Assembly (NCBI RefSeq): GCF_018882155.1
Contig: NZ_JACVPA010000001.1
Coordinates: 1,426,001 to 1,490,000 of the forward strand
Direction of reading: 5' to 3'
Length of the DNA: 64,000 nucleotides
Origin: Polynucleobacter nymphae
GTDB lineage: Bacteria; Pseudomonadota; Gammaproteobacteria; Burkholderiales; Burkholderiaceae
Part shown: piece after piece, positions 49,930 through 59,411 of the stretch
Position numbering within the stretch: the stretch's first letter is position 1
How the letters are laid out: the number at the start of each line of letters is the position of its first letter
The notes under the pieces: model-generated
What the model was told of the DNA's origin: nothing
The model's input: the letters and a program-made list of their open reading frames with translations, nothing else
Database searches by the model: none
Translations under genes and position numbers: made by a program

Positions 49930-50706
49930 ATGCATCGTGCACGTAAACGTTTTGGGCAAAATTTTTTGCAAGATGACGGGATTATTTATTCCATCGTAGC
50001 CTTAATTAACCCTGGCCCAGATATGCACGTGATTGAGATTGGTCCTGGACTTGGTGCTTTAACTAGGCCTCTACTCAGAAATCTCGATCAACTTGATCTT
50101 CTTGAGATTGACCGCGACCTAGTCGCTTATTGGAATCAGCAAAATCTCGATGGCTTAACAGTCATTGAAGGTGACGCCTTACAGTTTAATTTTCTAGAGT
50201 GGGCTAATAATCGTTCTGGCAAAAAAGGATTTTGTAAGGTGGTGGGTAATTTGCCTTACAACATTTCTTCACCATTACTGTTTCATCTTGTTTCAGCTGC
50301 TACACAGATTGATGAGCAAATATTTATGCTGCAAGCTGAGGTTGTTGAGCGGATGGTAGCAAAGGCAGGAAGCTCTGATTTCAGCAGGCTGTCTGTGATG
50401 CTCCAGGCTCGTTACGATATGGAGCTTGTCCTAGAGGTTCCTCCCGAAGCCTTTGAACCTCAGCCGAAAGTGAACTCATCAGTAGTACGTATGATTCCAC
50501 GCAAAGATTTCAATTTAAATGATGCTCAGTGGAGCGCTCTAGAGCAGGTTGTTGCGGCAGCCTTCTCGCAGAGAAGAAAAATGCTACGTACTAATTTACA
50601 AGTATTTGCAGAGAGATTGAGCTTGACTGAGATTGAATTAAAAGCCAGAGCTCAGGATATTGCAGTGGAGCGCTATCTTGAGTGGGCTAAAGTGTTAGCC
50701 TCTTAA
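49930..50706 (+). CDS. rsmA: 16S rRNA dimethyladenosine transferase RsmA (KsgA)
   Basis: Dimethylates two adjacent adenosines (A1518/A1519 in E. coli) near the 3' end of 16S rRNA, a late check on small-subunit assembly. The 258-residue product has RKRFGQNFLQDDG, the SAM motif VIEIGPGLGALTRPL, the catalytic NLPYNISSPLLF and FSQRRKMLRTNL of the C-terminal domain. Start MHRARKRFGQ is typical. It ends 6 nt before the convergent plsC stop. The apaG gene that follows in enterobacteria is not here. Confidence 0.97.
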   Translation: MHRARKRFGQNFLQDDGIIYSIVALINPGPDMHVIEIGPGLGALTRPLLRNLDQLDLLEIDRDLVAYWNQQNLDGLTVIEGDALQFNFLEWANNRSGKKGFCKVVGNLPYNISSPLLFHLVSAATQIDEQIFMLQAEVVERMVAKAGSSDFSRLSVMLQARYDMELVLEVPPEAFEPQPKVNSSVVRMIPRKDFNLNDAQWSALEQVVAAAFSQRRKMLRTNLQVFAERLSLTEIELKARAQDIAVERYLEWAKVLAS

Positions 50707-50712
50707 GCATTC

Positions 50713-51447
50713 TTATTTATAAGCGCTGGGATCAATTATCCGCATTTCGGATTCGATCCAGCCTTCAACCTCTTGTTGTAATTCTTCACCGGATTTGCCT
50801 TCTGAAGCAATTGCTGGGCCAATAGAAAAGATTACTGTGCCAGGTTGTTTTAAAAAGCTGTTCTTAGGCCAGAAATTACCTGCGTTATGTGCAATCGGAA
50901 TGACTAATGCACCGGTAGCACTTGCAAGGCGTGCGCCACCTTTGCGATAAGGTTTAGTTGAGCCTCTCGGTGTCCTAGTGCCCTCGGGGAATAGCATGAT
51001 CCACTTGCCTTCGCCTAAGCGTTTGCGACCCTGGCTGGCAACTGAAAGCGCTGCTGTTTGCTTATTAGCTCGATTAATGTGAATCATCTTGAGTAAAGCT
51101 AAAGCCCAGCCAAAAAATGGAATCCAAAGTAACTCGCGTTTAAAAACAAAGCAAAGTTGTTTTGGAAGAAGCGCAATATATGCAATCGTTTCATAAGCAG
51201 ACTGATGTTTGCTAAGAATAATCACCGGTTGATCAAGTACAGTATGCATATGCTCCATCCCGCGAATTTCATAGCGGATATTGCACAGATGCCACAAGAG
51301 CCAAATAACTACCTTGTTCCAAAGCCCAATGAAGCTGTAACGGTTTTCTGGGCTCAGGAAAGGAAATGCCAGCATACACAGCACTGACCAAATCGGCGTA
51401 AAGATCAGAAGAAATACAGCAAAGAGAGTGGAGCGCACATAAATCAT
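50713..51447 (-). CDS. plsC: 1-acyl-sn-glycerol-3-phosphate acyltransferase PlsC
   Basis: Inner-membrane enzyme acylating lysophosphatidic acid to phosphatidic acid. The 244-residue product has an N-terminal membrane segment (about 5-27), the acyltransferase motif I in LSKHQSAYETIAY (H-x4-E rather than H-x4-D), motif II KRELLWIPFFGW, motif III FPEGTRTPRGS near residue 154 and motif IV VIPIAHNAG. The H-x4-E form is, to my knowledge, common in related Betaproteobacteria and not a defect. It lies 7 nt after gmhB as last gene of the miaB-to-plsC run. Confidence 0.93.
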   Translation of the reverse strand: MIYVRSTLFAVFLLIFTPIWSVLCMLAFPFLSPENRYSFIGLWNKVVIWLLWHLCNIRYEIRGMEHMHTVLDQPVIILSKHQSAYETIAYIALLPKQLCFVFKRELLWIPFFGWALALLKMIHINRANKQTAALSVASQGRKRLGEGKWIMLFPEGTRTPRGSTKPYRKGGARLASATGALVIPIAHNAGNFWPKNSFLKQPGTVIFSIGPAIASEGKSGEELQQEVEGWIESEMRIIDPSAYK

Positions 51448-51454
51448 ATTTTCT

Positions 51455-52027
51455 CTAGGCCTTGTTTTCTAGAAGGGCATTTGCAAATGCCATGAGATCA
51501 GCGTGAATTTGCGTACCCTCAGGCAAGTTACCCTGATCTAAAGTCTTTTGACCTTTGCCAGTGAGTACTAAGTGGGGTGAAGCGCCTAGGGCAATGCCAG
51601 CCTGTAGATCACGTAAGGAATCACCAACAATCGGTACGCCTAAAAGGGGCTGAGCCTTATCAGATTTTTTATAGCGTAAGGCAATCTCTTTTATGAGGCC
51701 GGGTGCAGGCTTGCGGCAATCACAGCCGTGAGAATCTACATGGGGGCAAAAAAAGATGCTGTCAATACGACCGCCTAATGGCTGCAGGAGTTTATCCATT
51801 TTGCTGTGCATAGCATGCAGGTCATTAATCGCAAAATAACCCCTGGATAGACCAGATTGATTAGTAGCAATTGCGATTTGATAGCCTGCTTGATTCAGTA
51901 AGGCTATTGCCTCTAAGCTTCTTGGTAGCGGCACCCATTCATCAACAGATTTCACATAGTCATCACGGTCTTCGTTGATCACGCCATCGCGATCAAGAAT
52001 GATGAGTTTAGAAGAGCTAATGCTCAT
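51455..52027 (-). CDS. gmhB: D-glycero-beta-D-manno-heptose-1,7-bisphosphate 7-phosphatase GmhB
   Basis: HAD phosphatase of ADP-heptose synthesis for the LPS inner core. The 190-residue product has motif I LIILDRDGVINED with Asp12 and Asp14, motif II IAIATNQSGLSRGYF, the zinc-binding insert FFCPHVDSHGCDCRKPAPG, and motif III GVPIVGDSLRDLQAG. Zinc ligands (Cys, His, Cys, Cys) are intact. Its ATG overlaps the glyS stop as ATGA, a translational coupling of tRNA synthetase and LPS gene conserved in this lineage. The histidinol-phosphatase family is the nearest alternative. Confidence 0.95.
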   Translation of the reverse strand: MSISSSKLIILDRDGVINEDRDDYVKSVDEWVPLPRSLEAIALLNQAGYQIAIATNQSGLSRGYFAINDLHAMHSKMDKLLQPLGGRIDSIFFCPHVDSHGCDCRKPAPGLIKEIALRYKKSDKAQPLLGVPIVGDSLRDLQAGIALGASPHLVLTGKGQKTLDQGNLPEGTQIHADLMAFANALLENKA

Positions 52028-54162
52028 GCCAATTTGCCGAGATCGGCAACAAGATTCATTTTCTGGTGAAGTTGTTGCAGGAGAGCTAGGCGGTTATCGC
52101 GTAACTCAGGATTGGGATCCATCACCATGACATCAGCAAAGAACTGGTCAATTGGTGTACTCAAGGCAACCAATGTTTTGAGGAGTTCAACAAATTGACG
52201 TTTTTCATAAGCGGTATTGAGGGTAGGAGTAATGCTCTCTAAAGCTTTATAAAGAGCGGCTTCTGCAGGAATTTGTAATAATTTACTAGAGCATTTCGCT
52301 GGAATAGCAGTCGTTGTTTTTTTGAGTATGTTGCTAATTCGTTTATTTGCGGCAGCAAGTTGAGTAGCTTCAGCCAGAGCATTAAATTCACGTAAAGCAG
52401 TTAAACGTAGGATCAAGTCATTAATTTGTGCTGGCTCTTGGCTGAGTACGGCATCGATTTCAGCGCTGGTAAATGGCTTTCCGGCAACTGATTGATCACG
52501 CAGGTAAGTGCGCAAGCGATCGATGATGAATTCATAAATAGCAGCAGGATTTGCTTTTTCTTGAATATCTTTTTGTGAGAACTGCGCGTGAGCTAATTCA
52601 ATTAAGTCAGGCAAGCTTAAGGAAAAATTCTTTTCCAGGAGTAGGCGACAAATTCCTAGTGCATGACGACGTAATGCATAGGGATCCTTATCGCCGGTTG
52701 GTGCAAGGCCAACCCCCCATATACCTACTAAGGTTTCTAGCTTATCGGCAATGGCTAGAATCGTACCAGTCTGTGTTTGTGGCAACGTGTCCCCTGCAAA
52801 GCGGGGCATATAGTGTTCACTGCATGCGCTAGCTACTTCAGGATTTTCACCATCGTGCGTTGCATAGTAGCGGCCCATGATGCCTTGCAACTCAGGGAAT
52901 TCACCGACCATATCAGTTAGCAAATCAGTCTTGGCAATTTCTGCAGCACGGCTTGCCAGTTTTTCATCAGCATTGAGCTTTTTTGCAATACCAATAGCAA
53001 GACTTTGAACACGCTTGGCCCGCTCTAGTTGGCTGCCTAATTGATTGTGATAAACCACTTTTCCAAGATCAGCAACACGAGAGGCTAAAGAACGTTTTTG
53101 ATCTTGTTGGAAGAAAAAACGTGCATCCGCAAGGCGTGGACGTACAACACGTTCATTACCAGAGATGATGGCGTCTGGCTTAATAGTTTCAATGTTGGAA
53201 ACGATTAAAAAGCGATTACGTAACTTGCCTTGCTGATCAGTCAATGCAAAGTATTTCTGATTAGTTTGCATTGTCAAAATTAAGCATTCTTGGGGTACTT
53301 CTAAGAATTCTTGATCAAAATGACATTCATAGATGGCTGGCCATTCAACGAGAGCAGTCACTTCATCTAATAAGCTATCTGGCATTAAGACTAAATCCTT
53401 GCCAGCAGCCTTTAGTAGGGCAGATTCAATTTGATCTCTACGCTGATTAAAACTAGGTACTACTTTGGCTTTGGTTTTAAGATCATTTTCATATTGGTCT
53501 GCAGTAGCGATAATGACATTACCTGGCGCTAGGAAGCGATGCCCCTCAGTTTGGTTGCCTGCATGAATTCCTAAGCTGCTGATATTTAAAGCTTGATGAC
53601 CATGCAAGGCAATAATCCGATGGGCTGGGCGTGCAAATTGAACATCTTCTAATTGCCCATCTTTTTGTAGCACTTGATAGTGCATCATTTTAGCGATTGG
53701 CAATTTACTAAGTGTTTGTTCAAGTGCTGCTTGTGCAGTTTCTTCTAATGCAGCACCCTTGGCAATCACATTCAGGTACAGCGTTTCATTTTTACCTTCG
53801 CCTGATTTTTCAAGAGTGGCGATGTCGGTATCAGCATAACCAAGCGCGCCTAATTTTTTCAGTAATGGCGGCGTAGCTTTACCAGCGGCATCAAAGGCGA
53901 TGCTAGTTGGTAATAATTTTTCACGAACAGGATAGTCAGGCGCAAGATTGAGAACGTTACTTATTTGAACTGCAAGGCGACGTGGCGTAGCAAAGCTGGT
54001 GACTACTGATGATTCGCTAGCTAGGCTAGCAGCTTTTAGAGCGTCAAAGATGCCTGCACTAAAAGCATCGCCTAAGCGACGTAGTGATTTCGGTGGCAAT
54101 TCTTCAGTCAATACCTCAATTAATAAAGTGGCTGACTGTATCGGTGTATTGCTTTTGCTCAT
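52024..54162 (-). CDS. glyS: Glycyl-tRNA synthetase beta subunit
   Basis: tRNA-binding subunit of the heterotetrameric bacterial GlyRS. The 712-residue product begins with the family's TLLIEVLTEELPPKSLRRLG, has the middle ECLILTMQTNQKYFAL segment, an HD-like domain with ARAAEIAKTDLLTDMVGEFP, GDKDPYALRRHALG, and the C-terminal DALR-like anticodon region (VMVMDPNPELRDNRLALL). Length is normal. It is 25 nt downstream of glyQ and overlaps gmhB by 4 nt. Confidence 0.98.
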   Translation of the reverse strand: MSKSNTPIQSATLLIEVLTEELPPKSLRRLGDAFSAGIFDALKAASLASESSVVTSFATPRRLAVQISNVLNLAPDYPVREKLLPTSIAFDAAGKATPPLLKKLGALGYADTDIATLEKSGEGKNETLYLNVIAKGAALEETAQAALEQTLSKLPIAKMMHYQVLQKDGQLEDVQFARPAHRIIALHGHQALNISSLGIHAGNQTEGHRFLAPGNVIIATADQYENDLKTKAKVVPSFNQRRDQIESALLKAAGKDLVLMPDSLLDEVTALVEWPAIYECHFDQEFLEVPQECLILTMQTNQKYFALTDQQGKLRNRFLIVSNIETIKPDAIISGNERVVRPRLADARFFFQQDQKRSLASRVADLGKVVYHNQLGSQLERAKRVQSLAIGIAKKLNADEKLASRAAEIAKTDLLTDMVGEFPELQGIMGRYYATHDGENPEVASACSEHYMPRFAGDTLPQTQTGTILAIADKLETLVGIWGVGLAPTGDKDPYALRRHALGICRLLLEKNFSLSLPDLIELAHAQFSQKDIQEKANPAAIYEFIIDRLRTYLRDQSVAGKPFTSAEIDAVLSQEPAQINDLILRLTALREFNALAEATQLAAANKRISNILKKTTTAIPAKCSSKLLQIPAEAALYKALESITPTLNTAYEKRQFVELLKTLVALSTPIDQFFADVMVMDPNPELRDNRLALLQQLHQKMNLVADLGKLA

Positions 54163-54187
54163 AAATAAATTGTTTGGATCTCAATAC

Positions 54188-55072
54188 CTAAGCTTTAGCT
54201 TGACGTTGACACATTGGGAAGCCCAGCTTCTCACGAGACTCATAATAAGCTTGAGCTACTGAGCGAGAAAGGTTCCTAATGCGGCCAATGTAGGCTGCGC
54301 GTTCGGTTACTGAAATGGCGCCGCGTGCATCAAGTAAATTAAAGGTATGGGCTGCCTTGAGAACCATCTCATAAGCGGGTAAAGCAAGTGGCACTTCCAT
54401 CAAGCGTATTGCTTCACTCTCGTAATTTATAAAGTTTGCAAACAGAAATTCAGTATTTGAGTGCTCAAAGTTGTAGCAAGATTGCTCTACTTCATTTTGG
54501 TGATACACGTCACCATAAGAAATACCATCTGTCCAAACAAGGTCATAAACATTGGAGCAATTTTGGATGTACATTGCCAAACGTTCAATGCCGTAAGTAA
54601 TTTCACCAAGAACAGGCTTGCAATCTAAACCGCCCACTTGCTGAAAATAGGTGAACTGAGTCACTTCCATGCCATTTAACCAAACCTCCCAACCTAACCC
54701 CCAAGCTCCAAGCGTAGGGTTCTCCCAGTCATCCTCTACAAAGCGCACATCGTTTTCTTTGAGATCAAGGCCTAGTGCTGCTAGTGATCCAAGATAGAGT
54801 TCAAGAATATTTTCTGGAGCTGGCTTTAGAACCACTTGATACTGGTAGTAGTGTTGCAGGCGATTTGGATTTTCACCGTAGCGACCATCTTTAGGACGAC
54901 GAGATGGTTGCACGTAAGCTGCCTTCCAAGGCTCTGGACCAATAGCACGTAAGAAGGTCGCGGTATGAGACGTACCTGCACCGACCTCAAGATCGATGGG
55001 CTGCAGTAGGGCACAACCTTGTTGGCCCCAATAATCCTGAAGTTTGAGAATGATTTGCTGAAAAGTAAGCAT
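54188..55072 (-). CDS. glyQ: Glycyl-tRNA synthetase alpha subunit
   Basis: Class II catalytic subunit of the alpha2beta2 GlyRS. The 294-residue product has [20 protein letters not shown] at the start, [40 protein letters not shown] (motif 2 region), [20 protein letters not shown] and [13 protein letters not shown] (motif 3). Fully standard. A 59-bp gap separates it from lnt upstream; no leader or T-box element is seen. Confidence 0.98.
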   Translation of the reverse strand: MLTFQQIILKLQDYWGQQGCALLQPIDLEVGAGTSHTATFLRAIGPEPWKAAYVQPSRRPKDGRYGENPNRLQHYYQYQVVLKPAPENILELYLGSLAALGLDLKENDVRFVEDDWENPTLGAWGLGWEVWLNGMEVTQFTYFQQVGGLDCKPVLGEITYGIERLAMYIQNCSNVYDLVWTDGISYGDVYHQNEVEQSCYNFEHSNTEFLFANFINYESEAIRLMEVPLALPAYEMVLKAAHTFNLLDARGAISVTERAAYIGRIRNLSRSVAQAYYESREKLGFPMCQRQAKA

Positions 55073-55131
55073 GATTAACCTGGCTAAGCCGTTGATTTTA
55101 CATGGCTAACAGGGGGTAGAGTCAAGAATGA

Positions 55132-56664
55132 CTAAAAATGTCGATGCCGAATCAGACCCCAGATCAGCAGAAGGCAGGAAATGCTCAAAATTGGGAAATT
55201 GCCCCAAATGACATAGGGAGTTTTGCCTGTATAAGGTTGCACCTGAGCGCTTAAGCTTGCTTGGGTAAATTCGGGCAGAGCCGCAAGTATCTTTCCGTCG
55301 GCGCCTAAGACTGCCGTAATACCAGTGTTGGTAGCGCGCAAGGCTGGTAAACCTGTTTCAAGAGAACGTAATTGGGATAGACGCAATTGTTGAGTTGGTG
55401 CTTGTGATTGCCCAAACCAGGCAAGGTTGGTCATATTAATCAGCAGGTTAACTGGCGCCTCACTATTCTGAATGCGAGAAGCTAACTCTCCACCAAATAC
55501 ATCCTCGTAGCATATCGTTATGGCAGCATAAATTGCAGGCTGATCCTTACGCGCAATATTAAAAGGCGCTTGTTTGAGGCTTCCTCTAGCAAAGTCACTC
55601 ATAGGTACATAAAGGGCTTGAACAAACCATTGAAAGCCTGATGGAATAAATTCACCAAATGGCACTAAGTGAGATTTGTCGTATTGGTATGGAGGAACAT
55701 ACGGAGATAAGCCCGTAGCCCGGTTTGTATATTGCAAGCCTTTATCGGTAGCAACTTCACCAACTAAACCTAGGAGGAGATTACTTGAGCTGGTATTTGA
55801 AAAGTCTTGCAGGTATGTGATTAATCCAGCTGGAAGATTATTTTGAGGCCATGGAAATGCAGTTTCAGGAATGATGACAAGATCAGCAGCTTCTCTCTTG
55901 ATTTCACTTACGTAAAAATCGATTTGCCTATTGCTTGCTAGTGGATTGAATTTAATACTTTGCTCAAAATTTCCTTGTATCAGCCGAATGCTAATCGGCT
56001 CGCCAAAAGGTTTTGTAAAAGAAGTCAATCCTGCTAACTGAGAAATCGTAATGAGAGCTGCAATGCTAACAATGCTAAATTTGAAGTGCTGCTTGAGTTG
56101 GAAAATTTCCCAAGAAGTCCAGATCACCAAAAAAGTACAAGCAGGTCCACCCAGGAATGGCGCTATAGATGCAAATGGCCCGTTAACTTGTGTTTCAGCC
56201 AAACCCATCCATGGAAATCCTGTGAATAATTCTCCACGCAGATATTCGCCAAGGACCCAACTCGAGGCTAAAAGTAGGCCTGACCAGCAAGAAGTTTTAA
56301 AGAGTCGAATTGATAAGCACGCGATAGCGAAATAGAAAGCAACATAAGTAGAAAGCAAAAAAACTGCGATGCTGGCGAGTGAGGCATTCATGCCACCTAC
56401 GTTATGTAAGCTGATATAGAGCCACCAAATGCCCACAACAAAATAACCAATTCCAAATGCCAGGCTCGAGAAAAGATACTGTTTGAGAGACGAATCTTTT
56501 AGCAGTCTTAGACGCCACCAAACGACACTCAGTAGGGGAATCTGAACCCAGCCACCAAAAGGAAGTTCAGCGGATAGAGCGAGTAAGGCGCCTAGAAACA
56601 ATAGTGTGATTGGCGCTAAGGAATTAACACTTCGATAGGTCTTACCAGAATGCAGATCAACCAA
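55132..56664 (-). CDS. lnt: Apolipoprotein N-acyltransferase Lnt
   Basis: Adds the third acyl chain to the N-terminal cysteine of bacterial lipoproteins in the inner membrane. The 510-residue product has about six N-terminal transmembrane helices, a periplasmic nitrilase-like domain and a final helix. The catalytic triad is visible: Glu in VIIPETAFPWPQ, Lys in the YDKSHLVPFGEF region and Cys in AAITICYEDVFGG. It follows corC by 8 nt, the widespread corC-lnt pair. The glycine-zipper lipoprotein at 61618-61905 would be a substrate. Confidence 0.95.
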   Translation of the reverse strand: MVDLHSGKTYRSVNSLAPITLLFLGALLALSAELPFGGWVQIPLLSVVWWRLRLLKDSSLKQYLFSSLAFGIGYFVVGIWWLYISLHNVGGMNASLASIAVFLLSTYVAFYFAIACLSIRLFKTSCWSGLLLASSWVLGEYLRGELFTGFPWMGLAETQVNGPFASIAPFLGGPACTFLVIWTSWEIFQLKQHFKFSIVSIAALITISQLAGLTSFTKPFGEPISIRLIQGNFEQSIKFNPLASNRQIDFYVSEIKREAADLVIIPETAFPWPQNNLPAGLITYLQDFSNTSSSNLLLGLVGEVATDKGLQYTNRATGLSPYVPPYQYDKSHLVPFGEFIPSGFQWFVQALYVPMSDFARGSLKQAPFNIARKDQPAIYAAITICYEDVFGGELASRIQNSEAPVNLLINMTNLAWFGQSQAPTQQLRLSQLRSLETGLPALRATNTGITAVLGADGKILAALPEFTQASLSAQVQPYTGKTPYVIWGNFPILSISCLLLIWGLIRHRHF

Positions 56665-56672
56665 GATATTTC

Positions 56673-57512
56673 TCAGTCAAGGGCTTTGGCTATTTGGCGT
56701 GCCAGCAGAATGTGAATTTGCCTTGGATCGGCACGCTGTACTTCAAACTCAATACCATCGATTGTGATGAGTTCGCCAATTTTTGGAACACGACCTAGGT
56801 GCTGGACGACAAGACCAGCCACAGTTTCAATATCTTCTACTGCAAATTTAGTGCCGAGCGCTTCATTTAATTGTTCGAGTTCGGTTATACCTTTTACTCT
56901 GATATCGCCGTTATCAAGAGAAATGATATTGTCAGCCTCTTCATCGATATCGTGCTCATCCTCAATATCGCCAACAATTTGTTCAAGCACATCTTCGATA
57001 GTAATGATCCCTGCGATGCCGCTATATTCATCAACTACCACGGCTAAATGATTGCGATTATCTTTAAAATCACGTAAGAGAACGCTTAAGCGTTTTGATT
57101 CAGGAATGAAAACTGCTGGACGAAGCCAGTCACGCACTTGAAAATCTTTTTCTGTTACGTGGCGGAGTAAATCTTTGGCTAATAAGATGCCTATTACGTT
57201 ATCGCGACTACCCTCAAATACTGGAAAGCGAGAGTGCGCTGCTTGAATGACGGTTTTGATCAACTCAGCAAGAGGCAAGTTGATATCGATCCAATCGATT
57301 TGGGCGCGTGGTACCAAGATATCTCGTGCACAAAGTTGACCAACTTGAAATACACCTTCAATCATCGAAAGTGCATCAGCATCAATTAAACCTTCAGCCT
57401 GCGCCTCACGCAGCGTGGCAATTAATTCTTGACGGCGCTCACTAGGCTTAGTTGGTAGCGGTGTTAAAAAATCAGTCAAGCGATTTAAAAGGGATTTATT
57501 GGGGTCAGGCAT
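56673..57512 (-). CDS. corC: CorC/HlyC family CBS-domain protein
   Basis: Cytoplasmic CBS-pair protein linked to Mg2+/Co2+ efflux in enterobacteria. The 279-residue product has no transmembrane helices, two CBS motifs (about 65-185, with ARDILVPRAQIDWIDI and HLAVVVDEYSGIAGIITIED) and a C-terminal CorC_HlyC transporter-associated domain (about 200-275, IRVKGITELEQLNEAL and FEVQRADPRQIHIL). An acidic segment (DIEDEHDIDEEADN) joins them. The exact transport role of soluble CorC proteins remains unsettled. Confidence 0.92.
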   Translation of the reverse strand: MPDPNKSLLNRLTDFLTPLPTKPSERRQELIATLREAQAEGLIDADALSMIEGVFQVGQLCARDILVPRAQIDWIDINLPLAELIKTVIQAAHSRFPVFEGSRDNVIGILLAKDLLRHVTEKDFQVRDWLRPAVFIPESKRLSVLLRDFKDNRNHLAVVVDEYSGIAGIITIEDVLEQIVGDIEDEHDIDEEADNIISLDNGDIRVKGITELEQLNEALGTKFAVEDIETVAGLVVQHLGRVPKIGELITIDGIEFEVQRADPRQIHILLARQIAKALD

Positions 57513-57568
57513 GTTCTAAGAATAGCGTAGAAATAAGTTAAATCGATGAATACATATCAGATCGTGAA

Positions 57569-58027
57569 TTACTGGTCTAGATAGGGGTTTGCAAAGCCTA
57601 GTCGATGCAAAATTTTGAGCTCCAGCGCTTCCATTTTCCCGGCATCTTTTTTTGTCTCATGATCATAAGCCTGGGCATGGAGGCAGCCGTGCACAATGAG
57701 GTGAGCTAAATGTGCTTTTAAAGACTTATTTTGCTCTTTTGCTTCTTTTTGAATAATGGGTAGACAAAAAATAATATCTGCAGCTAAAGTAGTTTTTGAA
57801 AGCTCGTATGGGAAAGTTAAGACATTAGTAGCGTAATCTTTTTTTCGAAAAGAAAAATTTAGCTTCTTTCCCTCCGCCGTATTCACAAAACGCAGTGTTA
57901 ATAAACCACCATAGCTTGTAGCAGCCTTCGCCCATTTTTTGATTAAGGTGATTGAGGCCGCCTTAGCTACAGAAGCCTCAATAGCTGGACTTGCATATTG
58001 AATATCAATGGTGAGTTTAGTGAGCAT
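57569..58027 (-). CDS. ybeY: Endoribonuclease/rRNA maturation factor YbeY
   Basis: Zinc protein required for 16S rRNA 3' end maturation and ribosome quality control. The 152-residue product has the zinc motif [16 protein letters not shown] (three histidines, H-x3-H-x5-H) and the upstream [19 protein letters not shown] segment. Its ATG lies 11 nt inside the end of miaB. In Burkholderia and Ralstonia a phoH gene usually separates miaB and ybeY; here there is no space for one (see findings). Confidence 0.96.
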   Translation of the reverse strand: MLTKLTIDIQYASPAIEASVAKAASITLIKKWAKAATSYGGLLTLRFVNTAEGKKLNFSFRKKDYATNVLTFPYELSKTTLAADIIFCLPIIQKEAKEQNKSLKAHLAHLIVHGCLHAQAYDHETKKDAGKMEALELKILHRLGFANPYLDQ

Positions 58028-59363
58028 GGGCTTCGACTAATTCGCCTCTTAAGGTGTAATTGAGTACTTCGGTTATACGAATATCAACCATTTGCCCGAT
58101 AAGTGATTCAATTTCTTGATCGGGTACTGTGAAATGTACAACGCGATTGTTTTCAGCGCGACCTTGCAGGTTGACACCATCTTTTGCTAAGCCTTCAATC
58201 AAGACTCTCTCAGTATTGCCCAACATTTTTTGGCTAATCCGATTGGCCTGCTCTTCAACAAGACTTAAGAGCGTTTGCAAGCGCTTGAGTTTGGTTTCAT
58301 ATGGAGTGTCATCACTGAGGTTGGCTGCAGGTGTGCCTGGGCGAGGACTGAAGATAAAGCAGAAACTATTATCAAACTCGAGATCGCGAACCATCTTCAA
58401 TAGTTTTTCAAAGTCGGCTTCAGTTTCACCCGGAAAGCCCACAATAAAATCGCTCGATAAGGTTAAATCAGGTCGTACAACTCGCATCTTTCGAATGATG
58501 CTTTTGTATTCCAGTACGGTATAGCCTCGTTTCATGGCGGACAGTATGGAATCAGATCCATGCTGAACGGGTAGATGTAAATGGCTTACTAACTTAGGAA
58601 CTTTGGCATACACATCAATCAGGCGTTGGGTGAATTCTTTAGGGTGACTTGTGGTGAAACGAATACGTTCGACCCCAGGAATGTCTGCAATGTATTCAAT
58701 CAGTAAAGCAAAGTCGGCAATTTCTTCAGTGCCTCCCATTTTTCCAAGATAGGCATTGACGTTCTGACCAAGCAAGACAATCTCCTTAACTCCTTTGCTA
58801 GCGAGTCCTGCAACCTCGGTAAGCACATCATCAAATGGCCTTGATACTTCTTCACCTCGTGTATAGGGAACTACACAATAGCTACAGTATTTAGAGCAGC
58901 CTTCCATAATTGATACATAAGCAGACCCGCGTGTTTGGCGGGATGCGGGAAGATGATCAAACTTTTCAATTTCAGGAAAAGAGATATCTATCTGAGGGAT
59001 GCCAGTCTTACGACGTTGTGCAAGCAGATCTGATAGGCGATGCAATGTTTGCGGGCCAAAGACAACATCAACATAGGGCGCTCGACTCACAATCTGCTGG
59101 CCCTCTTGGCTAGCTACGCAACCACCGACACCGATTAATAAATTAGGTTTAGTTTTCTTGAGTTCGCGCAAGCGCCCTAAATCAGAGTAGACCTTATCTT
59201 CTGCTTTTTCTCGAATAGAACACGTATTCAGAAGAACAACATCTGCATCTTCTGGCGTATCAGTCATGACCATGCCTTCATTGGCATGTAGGAGGTCAGC
59301 CATCTTGCCCGAGTCGTACTCGTTCATTTGACAGCCAAAGGTTTTGATATAGAGCTTTTTCAT
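58017..59363 (-). CDS. miaB: tRNA-2-methylthio-N6-dimethylallyladenosine synthase MiaB
   Basis: Radical SAM methylthiotransferase acting on i6A37 of tRNAs reading UNN codons. The 448-residue product has the N-terminal UPF0004 domain with cysteines for the auxiliary cluster ([39 protein letters not shown]), the radical SAM motif [15 protein letters not shown] near residue 156, and a C-terminal TRAM domain. It is probably the first gene of the miaB-ybeY-corC-lnt run. All six cluster cysteines are present. Confidence 0.97.
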   Translation of the reverse strand: MKKLYIKTFGCQMNEYDSGKMADLLHANEGMVMTDTPEDADVVLLNTCSIREKAEDKVYSDLGRLRELKKTKPNLLIGVGGCVASQEGQQIVSRAPYVDVVFGPQTLHRLSDLLAQRRKTGIPQIDISFPEIEKFDHLPASRQTRGSAYVSIMEGCSKYCSYCVVPYTRGEEVSRPFDDVLTEVAGLASKGVKEIVLLGQNVNAYLGKMGGTEEIADFALLIEYIADIPGVERIRFTTSHPKEFTQRLIDVYAKVPKLVSHLHLPVQHGSDSILSAMKRGYTVLEYKSIIRKMRVVRPDLTLSSDFIVGFPGETEADFEKLLKMVRDLEFDNSFCFIFSPRPGTPAANLSDDTPYETKLKRLQTLLSLVEEQANRISQKMLGNTERVLIEGLAKDGVNLQGRAENNRVVHFTVPDQEIESLIGQMVDIRITEVLNYTLRGELVEAHAH

Positions 59364-59411
59364 ATGCCGTTCTCAGGTTTATAACTGGGGGCGAAGCTCA
59401 GATTTTACTGT

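Noticed and set aside
50713..51447. PlsC motif H-x4-E instead of H-x4-D as a catalytic defect
   Set aside because: The other acyltransferase motifs are intact and, as far as I recall, the glutamate form is common in related bacteria.
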